Below are positions 45,974 to 54,910 of a stretch of DNA of 64,000 nt, one piece after another. Position 1 is the stretch's first letter. Every line of letters starts with the position of its first letter. A program made the position numbers and the translations under genes. Source of the DNA: Duganella sp. (GTDB lineage Bacteria > Pseudomonadota > Gammaproteobacteria > Burkholderiales > Burkholderiaceae_D); NCBI GenBank assembly GCA_026225475.1, contig JAMFSU010000113.1, positions 1 to 64,000 on the forward strand, in the 5' to 3' direction. The notes below the pieces were generated by a model that saw only the letters and a list, made by a program, of their open reading frames with translations, ran no database searches and was not told the DNA's origin.

Positions 45974-46600
45974 ATGTCAGACCTCTCTTTAGCACCACCC
46001 AATTTCCAGCGCTTGCGCCACTTCGTGACGTCATTCGCAGCAATGCTGGAATGCACGACAGACGAAGCCAGTATCATCGCCCAGGGCAGCGAACTATTGC
46101 GTTCACTGGTGGCCGTTGACGACTGGTTGCCGGTGGCCTATGCGCAACCAGACCCGCAGTACTACCGGCAATATCTGTTGCACGCCGATTCGGCGCAACG
46201 GTTTTCGGTGGTCAGTTTTGTCTGGGGACCGGGGCAGCAGACACCTATTCATGATCATACTGTCTGGGGTCTGATCGGCATGTTGCGTGGTGCCGAGGAT
46301 GCACAAACTTATCGCTGGCAGGATGGCAGATTGGCGACCCATGGTGAGCCGCTGCAATTGCAGGCCGGCGCAGTGGAGGCAGTGTCGCCGCAGGTTGCTG
46401 GTCTAGACGATATCCATCGCGTGCGCAATGTCTACGATGATCGCGTGTCGATCAGCATCCATGTCTATGGCGCCAATATTGGCGCAGTGCGTCGGTCGGT
46501 CTATCTGGACGACGGTACGCGCAAGGAATTCATCTCCGGCTATTCCAATACCACCTTGCCCAATATCTGGGACGCATCCCAAGAGACCACGACACTATGA
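45974..46600 (+). CDS. Cysteine dioxygenase-family thiol dioxygenase
   Basis: Cupin-fold non-heme iron enzyme that oxidises a thiol such as cysteine (or 3-mercaptopropionate) to its sulfinate. The 208 residues carry the iron-binding His93, His95 (PIHDHTVWG) and His148, and a Ser161-x-His163-x-Tyr165 triad near the site. Bacterial members of this length vary in substrate, so cysteine is not certain. Its stop overlaps the start of the rhodanese gene by four bases, which points to a shared role in thiol-sulfur oxidation. Confidence 0.85.
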   Translation: MSDLSLAPPNFQRLRHFVTSFAAMLECTTDEASIIAQGSELLRSLVAVDDWLPVAYAQPDPQYYRQYLLHADSAQRFSVVSFVWGPGQQTPIHDHTVWGLIGMLRGAEDAQTYRWQDGRLATHGEPLQLQAGAVEAVSPQVAGLDDIHRVRNVYDDRVSISIHVYGANIGAVRRSVYLDDGTRKEFISGYSNTTLPNIWDASQETTTL

Positions 46601-48189
46601 GTGACACCATCGCCACCCGCAGCTATGAAGACGTGCGCGCCGCGCTGCTGGCGCGCCAGGAAATCGCCTTGCTCGATGTGCGGGAAGAAGCGCCGCACGC
46701 GGTTGCGCATCCTTTGTTTGCTGCCAATCTGCCATTTTCCCATTTGGAGTTGCTGGCCTACGCACGCATTCCGCGTCGCGATACGGCAATTGTCACCCTC
46801 GATGACGGCGAAGGGCTGGCGCAAGCGGCGGCCTTGCGTCTGCACCAGCTTGGGTACAGTAATGTCGCAGTGCTCGCCGGTGGTATTCAGGGCTGGCAAG
46901 CCGCTGGCGGCGAGTTGTTTCAGGATGTCAATGTGCCCAGCAAATCGTTTGGCGAGCTGGTGGAAAACCAGCGTCATACACCGTCGCTGTCGGCCCCGGA
47001 AGTCCAGGCACTGTTGGACGCCAAGGCCGACGTGGTGGTGCTCGACGCACGTCGCTTCGACGAATATCAGAACATGAACATTCCCGGCTCGATCAGTGTG
47101 CCGGGTGCCGAACTGGCGTTGCGCGTGCATGCCTTGGCACCTAATCCGTCCACCCGAGTCATCGTCAATTGTGCGGGCCGTACGCGCAGCATCATCGGCA
47201 CGCAGTCTCTGGTCAATGCCGGCATTCCCAATCAGGTGCATGCCTTGCGCAATGGCACCATTGGCTGGACGCTGGCGGGACAGCAACTGGAGCATGGCAG
47301 CCAGCGCAGTTTTCCAGTGTCGAGTGCAACTGAAGTGCGGCAACAGGCGGCCAGCGCAGCGCGGACGGTGGCTGAGCGTGCTGGTGTCAAACGATTGACG
47401 TGGCAGGCGCTGACCAGCTTGCGCGATGAGTCAGCACGGACTACTTATTTATTCGATGTCCGCACGCCGCAGGAATACGAAGCAGGGCATCTACCAGGAT
47501 TTTCAAGTGCGCCCGGCGGCCAACTGGTGCAGGAAACCGAGTCAAACGCCAGCGTTCGAGGTGCCCGTATCGTCTTGGTCGATGACGACGGTGTACGCGC
47601 CAATATGACGGCATCCTGGCTGGCGCAAATGGCTTGGGATGTGTATGTCCTGGACGGACTGACGGCGGCGCATTTCAGTATCGCAGGCGTAGCTCTGCGA
47701 CAGTTGCCGCCAGCACCACCATCGGAAAAAATCAGCGCAGCGACCTTGCATGCCTGGCGCGCACAAGCGACGCCAACTGTGATTCTCGATTTTTCCACCA
47801 GCGCTAACTACGTCAAGCAGCATATTCCTGGCGCCTGGTTTGTCTTGCGCTCTGCGCTGGCGCAGGCATGGCAGCAACTGCCCGTTGCCGAGCGCTATGT
47901 CGTCACTTGCGGTAGCAGTTTGCTGGCAGCCTATGCAATCGCTGACGTGGCAGCGTTGACTGGGAAACCAGTGTATTTGCTTGACGGAGGTAACGCGGCA
48001 TGGAGGGCAGCCGGGCTGGAGATGGAGCAGGGCGAGACGGCGCTGGCATCAGCGCGTATCGACCGCTATCGTCGTCCCTATGAAGGTACCGATAATGCCG
48101 CCTCGGCCATGCAGGCCTATCTCGATTGGGAATTCGGTCTGGTCGAGCAGCTAGGCCGTGATGGCACGCATGGATTTTTTGTGATTTAA
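46597..48189 (+). CDS. Four-domain rhodanese-like sulfurtransferase
   Basis: A 530-residue protein with four rhodanese-like domains (about 5-110, 130-235, 268-370, 378-480) and a C-terminal tail. Catalytic Cys is present in domain 2 (Cys192, VNCAGRTRS) and domain 4 (Cys438, VTCGSSLLA). The matching loops of domain 1 (TLDDGEG) and domain 3 (VDDDGVRA) have Asp, so active and inactive domains alternate, like a doubled tandem rhodanese. Cytosolic, no signal peptide. Translationally coupled to the thiol dioxygenase. Its stop shares bases with the stop of the convergent next gene. Confidence 0.87.
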   Translation: MSDTIATRSYEDVRAALLARQEIALLDVREEAPHAVAHPLFAANLPFSHLELLAYARIPRRDTAIVTLDDGEGLAQAAALRLHQLGYSNVAVLAGGIQGWQAAGGELFQDVNVPSKSFGELVENQRHTPSLSAPEVQALLDAKADVVVLDARRFDEYQNMNIPGSISVPGAELALRVHALAPNPSTRVIVNCAGRTRSIIGTQSLVNAGIPNQVHALRNGTIGWTLAGQQLEHGSQRSFPVSSATEVRQQAASAARTVAERAGVKRLTWQALTSLRDESARTTYLFDVRTPQEYEAGHLPGFSSAPGGQLVQETESNASVRGARIVLVDDDGVRANMTASWLAQMAWDVYVLDGLTAAHFSIAGVALRQLPPAPPSEKISAATLHAWRAQATPTVILDFSTSANYVKQHIPGAWFVLRSALAQAWQQLPVAERYVVTCGSSLLAAYAIADVAALTGKPVYLLDGGNAAWRAAGLEMEQGETALASARIDRYRRPYEGTDNAASAMQAYLDWEFGLVEQLGRDGTHGFFVI

Positions 48190-49289
48190 AGTTCAGGCGT
48201 TGCCAGCATGACGCGGTTGCGACCACTTTCCTTGGCGCGGTATAGCGCCTGATCGGCCATCGCCAGCATCTTGGTGCGCACGACGTCGGCTGGTATATCT
48301 CGCTCTGGCGGCGTTTGCGCGGCGACGCCGATTGATACAGTAATCTGCAGCGCTTCCGTGGTGCCGACAATGGTAATTGGCTGGCGCGCGACACTGGTGC
48401 GGATGCGTTCTGCAATGCGAGCAGCGTCTTCCAGTGTGGCCTGCGTGAGCAGCACAACAAACTCCTCGCCGCCAAAACGCCCGAGCGAATCACTGAGGCG
48501 CAATTCCTTCTTGATGCGGTTGGCGACTTCGCGCAATACATCATCACCGCTCTGATGGCCGTATTGATCGTTGACGCGCTTGAAATGATCGATGTCGATG
48601 AACAGGCAGGACAGCGCCGATCGTTCACGCTGGGCGCGGCTGATCTCTTCCTGCATGCGCTGTTCAATATAGCGACGGTTGTTCACGCCGGTGAGCGGAT
48701 CGGTCAGGCCGATATGCTTGAGGCGCTCATTGTTGATGACGTTTTCCAGGCAGATCGCGACCACCGATGCCAGCCGTTCGATGAAGTCGGTCGCCAGGCT
48801 GTCGGTAAAACGGTCGGCATGGGCGCTGCCCAGTGCCAGGCAACCGATCAGTTTTTGATGGCGGATCAGCGGCAGGATCGCCACACTGGCGGGCTGATAA
48901 TGGGGAAACAGGTCGTGGTGCCGGGTAGCGCGATAAGGCCCCAGGCTGGGTTTGTCCATCGGTGTGGATGGATTTGGTTCGACCTGAAACAACAGATTGG
49001 GATACTCGTCGAGGCGAATCTGCAGATCGTGCAGGATGTGGCGGATATAGAAGTCGTGATCGATCAACGTCAGCGTGACCGCTTCCAATTGAAAGGTCGT
49101 CGGCATCATGCGCGATATCGTTTCGATCAGGTCACGAAATTCGCTGGAACCGATCAGGCGCAGATCAAAAGCCTGATGGCGTTGCATGATTTGCTGGTTG
49201 ACGCGCGCATGCTCCAGGAAGTCATGTAATTCTGCACGTAGTTGCTGATTGTCGTTAATCAATACGTTGGTGTCGACAGCGCTAATCAT
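48186..49289 (-). CDS. GGDEF diguanylate cyclase with N-terminal GAF-like sensor
   Basis: Predicted to make cyclic di-GMP. The 367 residues have a coiled N-terminus, a GAF-like/DUF484-like domain (about 40-185) and a GGDEF domain (about 195-360) with intact GGEEF at 273-277 and DxLTG (DPLTGVNNRRY). An inhibitory I-site RxxD lies five residues before it (Arg264 to Asp267), so product feedback is expected. No transmembrane helix is evident; the sensor is cytosolic with unknown signal. ATG at 49289 is chosen because CGGAG precedes it; the frame is open 59 codons further. Confidence 0.9.
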   Translation of the reverse strand: MISAVDTNVLINDNQQLRAELHDFLEHARVNQQIMQRHQAFDLRLIGSSEFRDLIETISRMMPTTFQLEAVTLTLIDHDFYIRHILHDLQIRLDEYPNLLFQVEPNPSTPMDKPSLGPYRATRHHDLFPHYQPASVAILPLIRHQKLIGCLALGSAHADRFTDSLATDFIERLASVVAICLENVINNERLKHIGLTDPLTGVNNRRYIEQRMQEEISRAQRERSALSCLFIDIDHFKRVNDQYGHQSGDDVLREVANRIKKELRLSDSLGRFGGEEFVVLLTQATLEDAARIAERIRTSVARQPITIVGTTEALQITVSIGVAAQTPPERDIPADVVRTKMLAMADQALYRAKESGRNRVMLATPEL

Positions 49290-49460
49290 GTTGCTCCGGT
49301 CTTTCAGCCGCTTACCCCTCACGTCCGGCAATACCGCCGACGCGCCCTTTAGAGTGCCAGGCAAAATACCGTTAGCGGCGTCGCCCTTTATTGCCGTACC
49401 GCATTGTCTGCACCGGCGCGCCTTACTATCTATATTTTGTGAGGCACTCTTGTTTCGCTG

Positions 49461-49482
49461 CAACATACCGTCGGTTATGTTG
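49461..49482. promoter_or_regulatory. Imperfect dyad upstream of the diguanylate cyclase gene
   Basis: CAACATACCG and CGGTTATGTTG form a near-palindrome with one extra base, in the 260-base gap between two minus-strand genes. It could be an operator, but no regulator is identified. The rest of the gap holds nothing I recognise. Confidence 0.3.
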
Positions 49483-49549
49483 TATTGTTTGCAAGCTTAC
49501 CATTTGCCAGCGATTCGTGGGGTGAGGGTGTCTAGATGTTGTTGGTTCG

Positions 49550-50446
49550 TTACAGCGTGTTAAAAAAGCGGGTTTGCATTTCTTCCAGGCCGAGTGATTG
49601 CAGCACTTCTTGCAGTCGTTCTGCAGGACGTTTGCGTGGCAGATTTTTGTAGCGAGCGATGATCAGTTCATTCTTCATCGAGTGCTCCCAGCCGACCAGT
49701 TCGGTGACGCTGACCTGATAGCCGTGCGCTTCCAGTTGCAAACAGCGCAGCACATTGGTGACCTGGCTACCGAATTCACGCGTATGCAACGGATGTCGCC
49801 ACAATTCTGTGAGCGAGGTGCGCGCCAATGAATTGCCTTTGTTGCGATTGAGCACTGACGCTACCTCGGCCTGGCAGCAAGGTACCAGCACGATGAACTG
49901 GGCTTGTTTCTTGAGAGCAAAGTGGATGGCGTCGTCGGTTGCGGTATCGCAGGCATGCAAGGCAGTGACGACATCAATGGCGGCCGGTAGTGCTTCTGAA
50001 TCAATCGATTCCGCCACCGACAGATTGAGGAAGGACATTCCAGGAAAGCCAAGACGCTGGGCCAGCGCGCTCGATTTTTGCACCAGCTCTTCACGGGTTT
50101 CGATGCCGTAGATGCGCGAGGCGCCATCGAGTGATTTGAAGAACAGATCGTACAGGATGAAACCGAGATACGATTTGCCAGCGCCATGGTCAACCAGATT
50201 CACATCGGGCCGCTCGCTACGGATTTCCTGCAGCAGCGGTTCGATGAACTGATAAAGGTGATAGACCTGTTTGAGCTTGCGGCGGCTGTCCTGATTGAGC
50301 TTGCCGTCGCGCGTGAGGATATGCAATTCCTTGAGCAACTCGATCGACTGGCCGGGACGAATCTCGGCCAGTGCCGGGTTGTGCTTGGCAGTGTCGCTGG
50401 CAGCGGCGTGAGCCGCTGCAGTCTTACTCTTCTTGTTGGTGCTCAT
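49550..50446 (-). CDS. SAM-dependent methyltransferase of unknown substrate
   Basis: A 298-residue protein with a Lys/Ala-rich N-terminus and a Rossmann-like SAM domain. Motif I reads LVDHGAGKSYLGF at 84-96 and a PCCQ motif lies at 189-192. This combination (DxGAGKSYLG plus PCC) is seen in a methyltransferase family shared with eukaryotic METTL25/RRNAD-like proteins. Substrate unknown, possibly RNA or protein. It starts 16 bases after ychF on the same strand and is probably cotranscribed with it. Confidence 0.78.
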   Translation of the reverse strand: MSTNKKSKTAAAHAAASDTAKHNPALAEIRPGQSIELLKELHILTRDGKLNQDSRRKLKQVYHLYQFIEPLLQEIRSERPDVNLVDHGAGKSYLGFILYDLFFKSLDGASRIYGIETREELVQKSSALAQRLGFPGMSFLNLSVAESIDSEALPAAIDVVTALHACDTATDDAIHFALKKQAQFIVLVPCCQAEVASVLNRNKGNSLARTSLTELWRHPLHTREFGSQVTNVLRCLQLEAHGYQVSVTELVGWEHSMKNELIIARYKNLPRKRPAERLQEVLQSLGLEEMQTRFFNTL

Positions 50447-50462
50447 GCAGATGGTTTGCTCA

Positions 50463-51554
50463 TCAGACGTTGAACAGGAAGTTCATGACATCGCCATCCT
50501 TGACAACGTATTCCTTGCCTTCAGCACGCATCTTGCCCGCTTCCTTGGCGCCGGTTTCGCCTTTGTAGGTAATGAAATCGTCGTAGGCAATCGTTTGGGC
50601 ACGGATGTAGCCGCGTTCAAAGTCGGTATGGATCACGCCAGCCGCTTGCGGGCCGGTGGCGCCGACCGGTACGGTCCAGGCGCGTACTTCCTTGACGCCG
50701 GCAGTGAAGTAGGTTTGCAGGCCGAGCAGCTTGAAGGCGGCGCGGATCAGGCGGTCCAGGCCAGGCTCTTCCATGCCCATATCTTCCAGGAACACACCTT
50801 TGTCGGCGTCGTCCAGATCGGCAATTTCAGCTTCGATAGCAGCGCAGATCGCCACGATCGGGGCATTCTGCTCTTTTGCGTAGGTGGTCAGCAAATCCAG
50901 CAGGGGATTGTTGGAAAAGCCCGAGTCGGAGACGTTGGCCACATACATGGCTGGCTTGGCCGTAATCAGGCACAGCGGCTTGATCAGCGCCATTTCTTCG
51001 GCGTCCAGGCCAAGCGCGCGCACCGGCTGGGCATCGTCGAGCGCCGGCATGATGCGTTCCAGCAACGCGACCAATTTGGCAGCGTCCTTGTCGCCGGAGC
51101 GGGCTTTCTTGTTTTCGCGGTGGATTGCCTTTTCGACGGTGCTCATGTCGGCCAGCGCCAGTTCGGTCTGAATCACTGCGATGTCGTCGAGTGGGCTGAC
51201 CTTGCCCGCCACGTGGATCACGTTAGGATCTTCAAAGCAGCGCACCACGTTGACGATGGCGTCAGTTTCGCGAATGTGCGACAAAAACTGATTGCCCAGG
51301 CCTTCTCCCTTGGACGCGCCCGCAACCAGGCCGGCGATGTCGACAAACTCGACTGTGGCTGGCAGGATGCGTTCCGGCTTAACGATTTCGGCCAGCGCCT
51401 GCAAACGCGGATCGGGGACTTCAACCATTCCGACATTGGGTTCAATCGTGCAGAACGGATAATTTTCCGCAGCGATGCCTGCCTTGGTCAAGGCGTTGAA
51501 CAAGGTTGATTTACCGACGTTGGGCAAGCCCACGATGCCGCATTTGAGGCTCAT
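50463..51554 (-). CDS. ychF: Redox-regulated ribosome-associated ATPase YchF (OLA1 family)
   Basis: Universally conserved P-loop ATPase of the Obg/YchF group that binds ribosomes. The 363 residues match the family: [15 protein letters not shown] at 9-23, [20 protein letters not shown], an altered G4 motif NVSD (explaining ATP preference), a coiled-coil insertion, and a C-terminal TGS domain ([18 protein letters not shown]). In many proteobacteria it follows pth; here pth is 50 kb away. Start ATG at 51554. Confidence 0.97.
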   Translation of the reverse strand: MSLKCGIVGLPNVGKSTLFNALTKAGIAAENYPFCTIEPNVGMVEVPDPRLQALAEIVKPERILPATVEFVDIAGLVAGASKGEGLGNQFLSHIRETDAIVNVVRCFEDPNVIHVAGKVSPLDDIAVIQTELALADMSTVEKAIHRENKKARSGDKDAAKLVALLERIMPALDDAQPVRALGLDAEEMALIKPLCLITAKPAMYVANVSDSGFSNNPLLDLLTTYAKEQNAPIVAICAAIEAEIADLDDADKGVFLEDMGMEEPGLDRLIRAAFKLLGLQTYFTAGVKEVRAWTVPVGATGPQAAGVIHTDFERGYIRAQTIAYDDFITYKGETGAKEAGKMRAEGKEYVVKDGDVMNFLFNV

Positions 51555-51860
51555 GACAAAATTCTTTCTTAATCAAAAGCGGTATTGTAACAAGTCGCGG
51601 CCCCCGACTATAGTGCCGGCTTGGTCTGTACCGTGCTGGCAGGCGAATTAACTGGCTATGCCAGTGGAGCTCAAGCCGCACTATGTGCGCTGAAACAACG
51701 GCAACAAACGGCAATCGCAGCGAAATTGCGGGCGAAAGTGTTGCTATTTTGTTTCTGTATGTGAAAACTCAGGCATTGACGCCGTTTCTATTTACACTCG
51801 CTATGGCCTTGTTCAAAGCAATTGATCTTTTTGCTCTACAATGTCGCCTTTGGAGAATTC
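51555..51860. other. Divergent intergenic region between ychF and mlaF
   Basis: These 306 bases have no supported gene. Plus-strand promoter candidates for the mla genes are TTGACG at 51776-51781 (poor -10 at 51799-51805) and a TACAAT -10 at 51837-51842. Minus-strand TACAAT- and TATAGT-like boxes near 51588-51616 could serve ychF. Confidence 0.4.
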
Positions 51861-52676
51861 TTGGTATCTGTCTTGCCTAATATCGTTGAAATTCGAGACC
51901 TGCACTTTGGTTATGGGGACCGCCCGATCTTGTCGGGGCTCCGTATGGACTTCCCACGTGGAAAGGTGATCGCCGTCATGGGCGGCTCTGGTTCAGGGAA
52001 AACCACGATCCTGCGTTTGATCGGCGGACAGCTGCGTCCGCAATCTGGCTCGCTTGAGGTAGAGGGGCAAAATGTGCCCGCGCTCAACACGGCGCAACTT
52101 TATCTGCTGCGGCGCAAGATGGGTATGCTGTTTCAGAACGGTGCCTTGTTCACCGATATGAGCGTTTTCGACAACGTGGCGTTTCCGCTGCGCGAACATA
52201 CCAATTTGTCGGAAGAGCTGGTACACGATCTGGTGTTGCTCAAATTGAATGCCGTCGGTCTACGCAATGCGGCGCAACTGAAACCGGCCGAAATTTCAGG
52301 CGGTATGGCGCGTCGCGTCGCGCTGGCGCGCACGATTGCGCTCGATCCGGCTTTGTTGATGTATGACGAGCCGTTTGCCGGGCTGGATCCTATCTCGATG
52401 GGTGTGACCGCCAATCTGATCCGCAAACTCAATGATGCGCTCGGATCGACCTCAATTCTGGTGTCGCACGATGTCAATGAGTCGTTCGCGATTGCCGACT
52501 ATGTCTATTTCCTGTCGGAAGGCAAGGTCGTCGCGCAAGGGACGCCCGCCGATCTGCGGGCTTCGCATGACCCCTACGTCAAGCAATTCGTTCATGCCGA
52601 GGCCGATGGTCCGGTGCCGTTTCACTATCCGGGACGTTCGTTGGCCGATGATGTCGGTCTGGGGGCGCAATCATGA
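51861..52676 (+). CDS. mlaF: Phospholipid transport ATP-binding protein MlaF
   Basis: ATPase of the MlaFEDB complex that moves phospholipids between inner and outer membranes. About 271 residues: Walker A GGSGSGKTT at 41-49, signature ISGGMARRVALAR, Walker B LLMYDEPFAGLDP, H-loop LVSHDVNE. No ATG fits: the best start is TTG at 51861, five bases after GGAG, with a second TTG at 51873 possible. It overlaps mlaE by four bases. First of the mlaFEDACB set. Confidence 0.94.
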   Translation: MVSVLPNIVEIRDLHFGYGDRPILSGLRMDFPRGKVIAVMGGSGSGKTTILRLIGGQLRPQSGSLEVEGQNVPALNTAQLYLLRRKMGMLFQNGALFTDMSVFDNVAFPLREHTNLSEELVHDLVLLKLNAVGLRNAAQLKPAEISGGMARRVALARTIALDPALLMYDEPFAGLDPISMGVTANLIRKLNDALGSTSILVSHDVNESFAIADYVYFLSEGKVVAQGTPADLRASHDPYVKQFVHAEADGPVPFHYPGRSLADDVGLGAQS

Positions 52677-53452
52677 TTCTTGATTTCTTCGGCGCAATTG
52701 GCCGTGCTGCGCGTGAATTCCTGCTGGGTCTGGGTTTTGCAGCGCGCATGTTGTGGATGATTATCCGTTCGTCGGGCAGTCTGTTGCGACGGCCGCGACT
52801 GGTCAGCGATCAAATTCACTTCATCGGTAATTATTCGCTGGTGATCATTGCGGTTTCTGGTCTGTTTGTCGGTTTTGTACTTGGCTTGCAAGGCTACTAC
52901 ACGCTCAATAAATATGGTTCCGAACAGGCGCTAGGCTTGCTGGTGGCCTTGTCGCTGACGCGTGAACTGGGCCCAGTGGTGACGGCGCTGCTGTTTGCCG
53001 GCCGTGCCGGGACTTCGCTGACGGCGGAAATTGGCCTGATGAAGGCGGGCGAGCAATTGTCGGCCATGGAAATGATGGCGGTCGATCCGCTGCAGCGCGT
53101 GATTGCGCCACGCTTCTGGGCGGGCATTATTGCCATGCCGGTGCTGGCAGCGATTTTCAGTGCGATTGGCATACTTGGTGCTTATGTGGTTGGGGTGATG
53201 CTGATCGGTGTTGATGAAGGCGGTTTCTGGTCGCAGATGCAGGCCGGTGTCGATGTCTGGAAAGACATTGCCAATGGCGTGCTCAAGAGTGTGGTGTTTG
53301 GTATTGCGGTCACTTTCGTGGCCTTGTTCCAGGGCTATGAAGCCAAGCCGACGCCGGAAGGCGTGGCGCGTGCCACCACGCGCACGGTAGTGATTGCCTC
53401 GCTGCTGGTGTTGGGATTGGACTTCCTGCTGACGGCATTGATGTTCAGCTGA
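52673..53452 (+). CDS. mlaE: Phospholipid transport permease MlaE
   Basis: Inner-membrane permease (MlaE/DUF140 family) of the Mla system. The 259 residues include an N-terminal amphipathic segment and about five helices, with the family blocks GFVLGLQGYYTLNKYG, TRELGPVVTALLFAGRAG and TAEIGLMKAGEQLSAMEMM. ATG at 52673 overlaps the mlaF stop, so the ATPase and permease are coupled. Confidence 0.96.
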   Translation: MILDFFGAIGRAAREFLLGLGFAARMLWMIIRSSGSLLRRPRLVSDQIHFIGNYSLVIIAVSGLFVGFVLGLQGYYTLNKYGSEQALGLLVALSLTRELGPVVTALLFAGRAGTSLTAEIGLMKAGEQLSAMEMMAVDPLQRVIAPRFWAGIIAMPVLAAIFSAIGILGAYVVGVMLIGVDEGGFWSQMQAGVDVWKDIANGVLKSVVFGIAVTFVALFQGYEAKPTPEGVARATTRTVVIASLLVLGLDFLLTALMFS

Positions 53453-53531
53453 GGCGGTGCTGAACGACAGGCGATAGAGCGTCCGCGCACAGTTACAGCG
53501 GACTTCACTTGATTTTTAGGATGGCAGTAAT

Positions 53532-54008
53532 ATGCAACGTAAAATATTAGACGTATGGGTGGGCTTGTTTGTCTTGCTGGGGGCGGCGGCTTTGGTGTTC
53601 CTGGCGCTCAAGGCAGGCAACATGAGCACGTTGTCGTTGACGCAAAAGACTTATACTGTGACCGCCAAGTTTGATAACATCGGTGGCTTGAAGTCACGCG
53701 CGGCAGTCAAAAGCGCCGGCGTCGTGGTAGGTCGGGTTGAATCAATTACCTTCGATGACAAGACGTTCCAAGCGTTGGTGACGCTCAATCTCGATGAGAA
53801 ATTCCAGTTTCCGAAAGATAGTTCGGCCAAGATTCTGACCTCTGGTTTGTTGGGTGATCAATACATCGGGCTGGAGGCAGGCGGGGATGCCAATAATCTG
53901 GCAGCAGGCGACAAAATAAAAATGACACAATCGGCCATCGTGCTCGAGAACCTGATCAGTCAGTTCTTGTATAGCAAGGCGGCAGAGGGAAAGGATGATT
54001 CAAAATGA
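53532..54008 (+). CDS. mlaD: Outer-membrane lipid asymmetry MCE protein MlaD
   Basis: Single-pass inner-membrane protein whose MCE domain forms a hexameric ring guiding lipids. The 158 residues have a transmembrane helix (about 6-27) and one MCE domain (about 38-118), with FDNIGGLKSRAAVKSAGVVVGRV and TSGLLGDQYIGLEAGG. The C-terminal helix contains ENLISQFLYSKAAE. It overlaps mlaA by four bases. Confidence 0.95.
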   Translation: MQRKILDVWVGLFVLLGAAALVFLALKAGNMSTLSLTQKTYTVTAKFDNIGGLKSRAAVKSAGVVVGRVESITFDDKTFQALVTLNLDEKFQFPKDSSAKILTSGLLGDQYIGLEAGGDANNLAAGDKIKMTQSAIVLENLISQFLYSKAAEGKDDSK

Positions 54009-54721
54009 AATTCGCCGCTCGTATTAGCGCGTTGCTGCTGATCGGTGCACTCGGTGGTTGTGCCACCTCGACCACCCCCAACGATCCGCTTGAGGGGTTT
54101 AATCGCGCCATGTTCAGCTTCAACGACACGGTCGATACCGTGGCATTGAAGCCGGCTGCGGAGGCGTACCGTTTTGCCTTGCCGCAATTCGTGCAAACCG
54201 GCATCAGCAATTTCTTCGGTAACATCGGCGATTTGTGGTCGGCCGTCAATCAATTGTTGCAAGGCCGTGGCGAAGCCGGTGTTACCAGTTTAATGCGGGT
54301 GGCGGTCAACACCACCTTCGGTTTGGGTGGTGTGCTCGACGTCAGTACCGAAGCACGTTTGGTCAAACAAAAGTCCGACTTCGGCCAGACTTTGGGTAAA
54401 TGGGGTGTCGGTTCTGGTCCTTACGTGGTGCTGCCTTTGTTTGGCCCATCGACGTTGCGCGATACAGTGGCGCTGCCGGCTGATTTCTACGGAGATCCAT
54501 GGAGCTACAAGCAGCCGGTGCGTTGGCGTAATGTCGGTTCGGTGGTGCGCATCATCGATAAGCGCGCGCAGTTGCTGGATGCAAGCAATCTGCTTGAAGA
54601 TGTAGCGCTCGACAAATATGACTTCATTCGTGATGCTTATCTGCAAAGCCGTCAGGCGCAGATTGACAGCAGCAAGGATGAGCATGATCACGGCACCAAA
54701 GAAGAAGTGATCAAGCCATAA
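54005..54721 (+). CDS. mlaA: Phospholipid-binding lipoprotein MlaA (VacJ)
   Basis: Outer-membrane lipoprotein that extracts phospholipids from the outer leaflet with porins and hands them to MlaC. The 238 residues begin with a lipoprotein signal (lipobox LGGC, Cys19). Family blocks: DPLEGFNRAMFSFND, NFFGNIGDLWSAVNQLLQG, LRVAVNTTFGLGGVLDV, and GPYVVLPLFGPSTLRD. The C-terminus is charged (KDEHDHGTKEE). Unlike in E. coli, mlaA lies inside the mla gene set, as is usual in Burkholderiales. Confidence 0.95.
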   Translation: MKFAARISALLLIGALGGCATSTTPNDPLEGFNRAMFSFNDTVDTVALKPAAEAYRFALPQFVQTGISNFFGNIGDLWSAVNQLLQGRGEAGVTSLMRVAVNTTFGLGGVLDVSTEARLVKQKSDFGQTLGKWGVGSGPYVVLPLFGPSTLRDTVALPADFYGDPWSYKQPVRWRNVGSVVRIIDKRAQLLDASNLLEDVALDKYDFIRDAYLQSRQAQIDSSKDEHDHGTKEEVIKP

Positions 54722-54739
54722 GCGCGCTGGTCGTTGCGT

Positions 54740-54872
54740 TGCAAGCGGGCAGCAAGACTGCCCGCAGTCGCTTGAAAATCTGCGTAATGTCATCATTTAA
54801 GACGCCAGATAGAGGCATGTTGTCACATTCTTGATTTGTACAGATGGCGGCTGTCGATAGAGGAAAATGGTT
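54740..54872 (+). other. Two hairpins between mlaA and mlaC
   Basis: The 189-base gap holds GCGGGCAG/CTGCCCGC (within 54744-54765, five-base loop) and GCTGTCGA paired with TCGACAGC (about 54851-54883). Neither has a T run. They could modulate transcript stability or Rho action between mlaA and mlaC. Confidence 0.45.
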
Positions 54873-54910
54873 GTCGACAGCGTCTTGTTCTAACATTGGA
54901 TTAATCGAAT

